DNA of 64,000 nucleotides from Oligoflexales bacterium (lineage in GTDB: Bacteria > Bdellovibrionota_B > Oligoflexia > Oligoflexales > RGVZ01), in the NCBI GenBank assembly GCA_947479535.1, contig CANJZQ010000005.1, forward strand, positions 34,680 to 98,679. The letters run 5' to 3'. Made by a program: the position numbers and the translations under genes. The notes beneath the pieces are model-generated. The model saw only the letters and a list, made by a program, of their open reading frames with translations. It was not told where the DNA came from and did no database searches. Positions 57,843 through 64,000 of this stretch are shown here, one piece after another (position 1 is the stretch's first letter; each line of letters begins with the position of its first letter).

Positions 57843-59522
57843 CTACCAGTTGATGACAATCCCCAAGCCAGCGTATGCAGACCTCAACTGAATCGCAGAT
57901 ACAGCAGCTTCCCCTGGTGCGAGGTCACTCTGGTTGAGGTCATTAATTTGGAAATTTTCGTACGAAGTAAAACCAAGGATATTTAGTGTGTAGTCGATCC
58001 CGAAAGTCCGAAAGTTTAAACCTGAATTGACAAATAAGTCGGCCCCCACCCTTTCAGCCGACACCGCGCTCGTGCCCAGTACCGGAAGGAAGTTGATCGC
58101 CCGGTCGAGGGCATACCAAACACGTCCCGTGTAATACTTCGCAATGCGTTCAGCAGACACTTCGACCGAGAAACTCGGCTGATCCCTCACTTCGAATTTT
58201 TGGGTGGAGGTGACCGCCCCTGCATCGTCAAATTCAATGGGCTGTGTGGAAGATAAATAGTACCGACCCAACTTTGGCGTAATTTCAATTCTGTTTATAA
58301 AAACGGGCGCCTTGAAGGAAAACGATTTGCCCAAGACGAATTTCGTCCAATCCAGGTCTAGCGCATTGTCACCTGACAAATAGGTCCTCTTGGGGAACTT
58401 GTCGTAATAGAACTTCAAACCATTGAGTGGTCCAGATCCGATTTCGACCAGGAGCCCATACATCGCTGCATTCTCGAGGAGTTTGTCGCCTTTCAATAGT
58501 TGCCTGCCATAACGCAAGCCAACATAACCAGATGCCGCCGTCTGAAACAGGAGGTCTGAAATAGAGTCATAGCCCTTTGAAAAAAATCGATTTAGTAGCC
58601 CGGAACGTGCCGCATCAAGCAGGCGCTCGTGGGCTCCGTTGATGGCAGCGGCCATTTTTTTCTCCTGGGATCTGGGGCCATCAGGAGAATGAATCCAGAC
58701 TCGTGGGCCTTGGTCGAAGTTATTCTTGAATTTTTGATCCAATGAATACCTTGCAGAGGGCACAGTAATCGTACGCTTGGTTGGGCCGCTTCCCGACTTA
58801 ACCCTCGCCGTTTCCACCTTGATCAGTTTTCCTTCGCCGAGATGGGTTGCAAACAGGCGCCCCGACTCTTTGTCGCGTTCGAGCCTGTAGAAAACAATTT
58901 TTTGCAGGGGATCAATTTGCTGAAATTTTCTCGTCTGGAATCTTTGCTCGTTGTACATTGGAATGCGTAATTCCCCCTCTGCGAGGGAAACGTTTGATGG
59001 GGCCAGATGGCCGAACGCGGGGCTGCCATCAAGCAGCGCGTAAGCGATCAGACTTGCAAATTCCTGGTCCGCAAGAAATTCTGACGACCATTCAGTGAAG
59101 GGCATGCTAAATGCCGGACGTAACTTTTTTTCTGTCCGGCCAGTGGGATTCGTGCCGATCCAAAAACCGATTGAGTTGTCTAATTTTGCAATTTCGACTG
59201 TAAGTGTGAAATCTTCCGGCGTTGACTTTCCAGCCTTCGCCGCAACCTTTTCGCCTAGTTTGCAAATCGTCGAACCAGCAGGGCCGGACCCCCAAAGTCC
59301 AGATCCCAACATAAATACATCGGCCAGGGTTGAGCAGGCTTTCTCCCAACTAGAATTTTTCTTGGGTTGGGCAGCTGGGAGTTCGCCGGAAATATTGATT
59401 TCAATCGCCACCGAGGTAATCGGTGAGAATGGTGCTGCCATAACAGGCCCGGTGATAAAAAAAACTACACAAGCCGCGCCAAAGACGGTTTTTACCAGAT
59501 AATTTTTAACGGTCGTTTTCAA
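57843..59522 (-). CDS. Hypothetical envelope/outer-membrane protein
   Basis: Signal peptide; aromatic beta-strand-rich C-terminus ending ...YAGLGIVINW. Confidence 0.7.
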   Translation of the reverse strand: MKTTVKNYLVKTVFGAACVVFFITGPVMAAPFSPITSVAIEINISGELPAAQPKKNSSWEKACSTLADVFMLGSGLWGSGPAGSTICKLGEKVAAKAGKSTPEDFTLTVEIAKLDNSIGFWIGTNPTGRTEKKLRPAFSMPFTEWSSEFLADQEFASLIAYALLDGSPAFGHLAPSNVSLAEGELRIPMYNEQRFQTRKFQQIDPLQKIVFYRLERDKESGRLFATHLGEGKLIKVETARVKSGSGPTKRTITVPSARYSLDQKFKNNFDQGPRVWIHSPDGPRSQEKKMAAAINGAHERLLDAARSGLLNRFFSKGYDSISDLLFQTAASGYVGLRYGRQLLKGDKLLENAAMYGLLVEIGSGPLNGLKFYYDKFPKRTYLSGDNALDLDWTKFVLGKSFSFKAPVFINRIEITPKLGRYYLSSTQPIEFDDAGAVTSTQKFEVRDQPSFSVEVSAERIAKYYTGRVWYALDRAINFLPVLGTSAVSAERVGADLFVNSGLNFRTFGIDYTLNILGFTSYENFQINDLNQSDLAPGEAAVSAIQLRSAYAGLGIVINW

Positions 59523-59529
59523 AATTCGT

Positions 59530-61122
59530 CTACCTGAAGCTATTTATTTTTACTTCTCTTGTGAAAAAGGCACTTGAGTTTCGCCGGACAAACGATGCAA
59601 CGGACGGATACTTGCGAACGAAATCGGCGTTCACCTGAAAGAGGCTTTGATCCTGAAAGACATAGATGTTTTTGCCATTTTGGAGGGATCCAGTGACAAG
59701 AGACTGAATTTGGTCGACGGAATATTTTTTTGCGTTGACCAAGGCGTCAAGCGGCCCCGTGAAGGCAAAGTCCGCGTCAAGGATCTCCCTGAAGCGGTCT
59801 GAGTTCGCGTTATTCAGTCCGCTGCCACCAATCTCTGCAATCACCTCCTGGTCTTTCACAAGAAACGTCCCGGAGGGTTTTAGCGCCCCTGGGGCATTGA
59901 ACCCGCTTTTCGTAGCCGATCGCATCATTCCAAGGATGGGGCGAATGAGCCCGGGCTTTGTCGTGGTCAGGATCAGAGGGAATTTGTCTGGGCTGTACCC
60001 AGTCGTGCCGGAAATCCAAGGCCCCGTTACGGGTCGCTCGGTCAAGCTTTCAAGGCCTAACGTCACGCTGGCAGCCTGGGCAAGTGGCGCAAGCGTTCCG
60101 ATGGAAAATACGCCGGCACCCGGAATGCTTCGGGTGGTTTGGGCGACCGCAAAGATGACGGACGTATCAAACGAATGAACGATGGCCCCGTTTTTGGATT
60201 TCGCGAGGCCAGCCTCGATCATGGAGCCAACGGTGGTTTTTCCCTCAAAAGTATCCGGCTCCCCTGTGGGGACAAGGGGTATCGTCAGTCCCTTCGCCGC
60301 AGCACTTGGCTTGAATTGTAAGGCGACTTTGGTTGGTGCAACGTTGGATTTCACGATGACTTTAACGTCGATCACAGACCCTGAAATTGATGTGAAGCTG
60401 CCAGCTGTCCAGAGCGTGCTACCCGGTGCGGGAAATATGAGCGATGCCGTTGCCATGATTTTTATCTGTGGCTTAGGCGTTGTGAGAGGAGTCGGGATGG
60501 GTGTTGGTGCCGGAGTCGCAACGGCTGCCAAGGCCTGTTCAATGATCTTGGTGCTCTCTACGGCTTCAACTTTGGTCAAAGTTGTTGTCTTACCTGTCTT
60601 GATGTTCTTTTTTACGACCTCAGTAATGCCTGCCGCACCCGTGCTTTTTGCAGTAACGGACTCACCAGCACTGACGGTAATGGCACCGTTTCCGGTCAGA
60701 AGGATAACCGGCCTTGCCTCTGCTGAACCGAGGGAAACCTGTGTCTGTCCGGCGCGGGTTGCATCGATCAGGATGGTAGGGCTGGACGCAGCATCCTCAA
60801 GAGACGCAATGGTGATCCTTGAGTTGGCCAGGCAGTCGGCAGTCCTGCCCGAATAGAAGTTGATTGCAGCCGAGGAATCTGGACCAGTTACGATCTGATC
60901 GCCATCCGAGAGCGGTGTCCCGGTGCGAACGGGACGGAAATCCAAGTCGCCCGATTTTACCTGCACATTTCCGTCGACCTTCGACAGCCAACCGATCTTT
61001 GAGTCTGATTGGAATCCATAAAAATCAAAGCGCCGGATGGCTGCGATCGATGCCACGAAGGCACCAACGACCATGACCATGGCGATGACGATTTTTGTAA
61101 GAAAGCTGAAACGGCCATTCAT
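59530..61122 (-). CDS. FecR-domain membrane-anchored protein
   Basis: GWLSKVDGNVQVKSGDLDFRPVRTGTPLSDGDQIVTGPDSSAAINFYSG. Confidence 0.85.
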   Translation of the reverse strand: MNGRFSFLTKIVIAMVMVVGAFVASIAAIRRFDFYGFQSDSKIGWLSKVDGNVQVKSGDLDFRPVRTGTPLSDGDQIVTGPDSSAAINFYSGRTADCLANSRITIASLEDAASSPTILIDATRAGQTQVSLGSAEARPVILLTGNGAITVSAGESVTAKSTGAAGITEVVKKNIKTGKTTTLTKVEAVESTKIIEQALAAVATPAPTPIPTPLTTPKPQIKIMATASLIFPAPGSTLWTAGSFTSISGSVIDVKVIVKSNVAPTKVALQFKPSAAAKGLTIPLVPTGEPDTFEGKTTVGSMIEAGLAKSKNGAIVHSFDTSVIFAVAQTTRSIPGAGVFSIGTLAPLAQAASVTLGLESLTERPVTGPWISGTTGYSPDKFPLILTTTKPGLIRPILGMMRSATKSGFNAPGALKPSGTFLVKDQEVIAEIGGSGLNNANSDRFREILDADFAFTGPLDALVNAKKYSVDQIQSLVTGSLQNGKNIYVFQDQSLFQVNADFVRKYPSVASFVRRNSSAFFTREVKINSFR

Positions 61123-61258
61123 AAGTTAGCGCGGCTCCCAGGTCATTCGTGACGATGGTGTCATCGGAAGGTGCCGCAATAACTTGATTTTTCATCCCGG
61201 ACCCTAAAGCCTCTCTGGTTCTGTCCGATCCCGAATGAGTAGATGGGGGGCAAGATCA

Positions 61259-63385
61259 ATGGCGGGCAGTTCCAAAGTCCCGTTTTTAAAGTCGCTGCGG
61301 GCTCGCTTTGCGCTGGTCATTGCGGCCGTTGCGTCGTTTGCAATCCTTGTCATTTTTCTGGTGTTCAGTTCCCGGTTTGAGACATTCCTGAATAGCGGAA
61401 TCAAGGAAGAACTAACTGGGAGTGCCGAGAAGGCGGCGGACGCCGTCGGTGCCACCGTCAAAACGCAAGTCGGTCAATTGACGACCTTTGCAGCGCCTCT
61501 CTTGTTGGCAGATCCAGCCAAACAGAAAGTCAGTTTTGCCGCGTTTCTTCAGGGCTTTAATGAATTTCTGACCCTTTCCACCCATCGCTTCGATCCGGCT
61601 CGGGGAGAAATCCTTTCTAGCGTGAACAGCGATTTGGCCGATTTTCAGAAGCAGGACGCCCTGTTCCAGGGAGGCGATTCAGCCGCAATGCACGGTGCGA
61701 TCCTTCAGTTGGAAAGGCGGGAGATCGAACAATTTGCACGGGACGAGTCCCTGACTGGCAGCCTTCAACCAACATTCCGTTTTGTGAGCCTGGCCCGGGA
61801 ATCACGGATTCCAGTTTTTACGATTCTTGTCAGATACCCGCCTGAGAAAAAAGGCAGCAGGGAATTTTCATTGGTGGCGACTTCTATTTGGCTCACCTCT
61901 TTGATGGTCGCCTTGCCAAAAACCGCGGCCGTTGAAACGACAATTATTGACGGCTCAGGGGTGGTCGTTGGATCGACTGTGGTTCGTGATGTGCTAGGGG
62001 CCCGGTCATATGGCGATTTGCCGGTGGTTCGGTCTGCTCTTGCATCGGTACAGCCGAGCGGCTTCTACGAACGAACGGCCGAGTGGAAAATTGCGGCTCG
62101 CCTGCCGCCGGCCCTCCGGAACCTTCTGCCCAAAGAACAAAGCTACGCTTACCGTGGCAAAAGGCAGTTTGAATGGGTGGGAGCTTTCGCGCGGATTCAA
62201 AAGCAAGGCGTCGGCATGGACCGGCATTGGGTGATTGTGCAAAAACGTTCGGATGCCGTGTTTGGTGTTCTTAAAAAATCCAAATTGGATACGATTCTCG
62301 CCGCCCTTTTTGTGCTGATCGGCGCTGTCGCCGTCGGCGTCATCTGGGCAGGCGAAAGCACGGTTCAGTTGGGCAAGGTATACCGCGCCGCGGGAGAGAT
62401 TGCGGCGGGTAGGTTCGATACGCGAATCGAAGGGCAATCCGAGGACGAGATTGGCCAAATCGCTGGAGCCGTCAATCAAATGGCCGCCGATTTGAAGGAA
62501 CAGGTTGAATTGAAGGCCGAAAAAGGGCGCCTCCTTGCAGAGGCCAACACGGCACGCACCGTCCAGGAAACTTTTTTCCCTTCAGGCACCATCTCCGTCA
62601 AAAATTTAAAAATGACGGGCAGCTATCAGCCGGCCACCGAGTGCGGAGGTGACCTTTGGGGGCATTTTACCGTCCGCCCCGGAGTGGAGTTGGTCTATAT
62701 CGCGGATGCCATGGGACATGGAGCATCGGCGGCGATCATGACCGCAATGGCCTATACGGCATGCAATCTCATTTCAGACATCATCAAGGACGCCGCGATC
62801 TTCAATGATTCACCAGCTCAGTTACTTTACCGTATGAACAATGTGATTTTTGGAGCGGTGAAGGGCAAGATCAGCATGACTTGCTTTGCAGTGCTCTATG
62901 ATTTCAACAAGGGCCAAATGGTTTATTCCAATGCCGGGCACAACTTCCCATTTGTCATGTTTCCCCCTCAGGGTGAGGGTGAAAAGCCAGGAACCCCTCA
63001 GTCCCTTTCGCTGAGCGGCAATCCGCTTGGGGTTGATGAAGCAAGTGTCTTCACCGATAAAACGCGCCCGATTTTGGCGGGCGAGCGACTGGTGTTGTTC
63101 ACCGACGGGTTGATTGAATGTCGTTCACCTGGCGGTCAAATGTGGGGGCGCAAGGCTTTGAGCTCGACCATGCAGGCTGCGAACAAGGTCACCAGCGTTG
63201 AAGAATTGCGAGACGCAATCGTAGGCAAGGCTTTTGGTTTTTTTGGCAACATCCCCATCGCCGACGACATCACCTTGGTTGCTGCAGAGGTCGATAAGGG
63301 TTGGGTTGCCGGAATCAACGAAGTGGCTCCGCCCATTCAACCGGCGCCGGTTGATGTCGTTGCCATAGATCTGGCGGTGGCCTGA
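61259..63385 (+). CDS. Membrane HAMP-SpoIIE (PP2C-like) serine phosphatase
   Basis: HAMP segment; TVQETFFPSGTISVKNLKMTGSYQPATECGGDLWGHF, IADAMGHGASAAIMTAMAY, LVLFTDGLIECR. Confidence 0.92.
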   Translation: MAGSSKVPFLKSLRARFALVIAAVASFAILVIFLVFSSRFETFLNSGIKEELTGSAEKAADAVGATVKTQVGQLTTFAAPLLLADPAKQKVSFAAFLQGFNEFLTLSTHRFDPARGEILSSVNSDLADFQKQDALFQGGDSAAMHGAILQLERREIEQFARDESLTGSLQPTFRFVSLARESRIPVFTILVRYPPEKKGSREFSLVATSIWLTSLMVALPKTAAVETTIIDGSGVVVGSTVVRDVLGARSYGDLPVVRSALASVQPSGFYERTAEWKIAARLPPALRNLLPKEQSYAYRGKRQFEWVGAFARIQKQGVGMDRHWVIVQKRSDAVFGVLKKSKLDTILAALFVLIGAVAVGVIWAGESTVQLGKVYRAAGEIAAGRFDTRIEGQSEDEIGQIAGAVNQMAADLKEQVELKAEKGRLLAEANTARTVQETFFPSGTISVKNLKMTGSYQPATECGGDLWGHFTVRPGVELVYIADAMGHGASAAIMTAMAYTACNLISDIIKDAAIFNDSPAQLLYRMNNVIFGAVKGKISMTCFAVLYDFNKGQMVYSNAGHNFPFVMFPPQGEGEKPGTPQSLSLSGNPLGVDEASVFTDKTRPILAGERLVLFTDGLIECRSPGGQMWGRKALSSTMQAANKVTSVEELRDAIVGKAFGFFGNIPIADDITLVAAEVDKGWVAGINEVAPPIQPAPVDVVAIDLAVA

Positions 63386-64000
63386 TGGATATGTCGAAAT
63401 ACGAATTTGGCGCGCAAAAAGCCCTTCATCAGGGACTGCAATACGCGCGCGGATTTGGTCATCCCCACTTCGAACCCGAACATGTGGCCCTCGCCATCGT
63501 CAAGCATGGCAAGGTCGGCCTTTCAAAGGAAGTTTCCGAACGACTGAAGGCGCACCTTGAGAGCCACCTTGCCAAAGTTCCGCGCATCTTTGGGTCGATC
63601 AAGATTGAATTTGGAAAGCGGCTATCTGGAGCCTTGGACCGGGCCGAGTCTTCTGTTGGGGGAAGCCCTGTTTCAGAAGCCGTCCTTTGGGACTCAATCT
63701 GCAAGCAGTCCACGGCGATCCTTAATTTTTTTGCAGGATTCAAGCAAACCAGGGTTGATGGTCGCGATTTTGTGCCGCTGTCTGACATCGACGCTGCCGG
63801 GCCGGCAAGCAAGGTTGCCCCCACAGCGAATACCGCCAGCGAACCAGACGTGAAGAAAGCGAAGGGCACAAAGGACGACAAGCCCGCTGCAAATTCTGAC
63901 GAATTCAAATTGAATTCATTTTTAAAGTCTTTCACCTCCGATCTGACAGAACTGGCCCAGAAAGGGGATCTCGATCCGGTCATCGGTCGTGATGCCGAGG
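63385..64000 (+). CDS. Divergent Clp/Hsp100 AAA+ ATPase, 5' part only (runs off window)
   Basis: Manual translation MDMSKYEFGAQKALHQGLQYARGFGHPHFEPEHVALAIVKHG...FTSDLTELAQKGDLDPVIGRDAE; TGATG overlap with the SpoIIE gene. Absent from the track because no stop lies in the window. Confidence 0.82.
   Translation, partial: MDMSKYEFGAQKALHQGLQYARGFGHPHFEPEHVALAIVKHGKVGLSKEVSERLKAHLESHLAKVPRIFGSIKIEFGKRLSGALDRAESSVGGSPVSEAVLWDSICKQSTAILNFFAGFKQTRVDGRDFVPLSDIDAAGPASKVAPTANTASEPDVKKAKGTKDDKPAANSDEFKLNSFLKSFTSDLTELAQKGDLDPVIGRDAE

Overview
This window looks like chromosomal core DNA from a Gram-negative, LpxC-containing bacterium. The lineage may be Bdellovibrionota/Oligoflexia-like, which is an inference from gene content only. 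Coding density is high. I saw no prophage, transposase or CRISPR array. Recognisable genes include ddl, lspA, a ClpC-type ATPase, a lytic transglycosylase, queA, scpA-scpB, an RsuA/RluB-family protein, an FAH-family hydrolase, cardiolipin synthase, tRNA-Lys(TTT), tRNA-Glu(TTC), recN, a matrixin-like protease, B12-dependent nrdJ, lpxC, a ComEC N-domain protein, dnaK, a stomatin/NfeD pair, an RNase Y-like protein, suhB, rpmI-rplT, tRNA-Leu(TAG), an FHA protein, a FecR protein, and a SpoIIE phosphatase coupled to a Clp ATPase that runs off the window. Two real ORFs at the window edges (minus-strand 1-1286 and plus-strand 63385-64000) are missing from the supplied track because they have no in-window stop. 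Strongest leads: (1) the nrdJ upstream region has two NrdR-box-like palindromes exactly 32 bp apart with a perfect DnaA box between them and a second perfect DnaA box 113 bp further upstream; (2) a single-polypeptide LuxE-LuxC fusion with no luxAB in the window; (3) an RluB-like protein overlapping scpB that lacks the catalytic Asp; (4) a terminator-like hairpin with a T9 tract directly against the rpmI start codon; (5) a four-gene, stop/start-coupled operon of mostly unknown genes upstream of lpxC; (6) a membrane SpoIIE phosphatase translationally coupled to a divergent Clp ATPase. All family calls were made by eye from motifs, with no database search.
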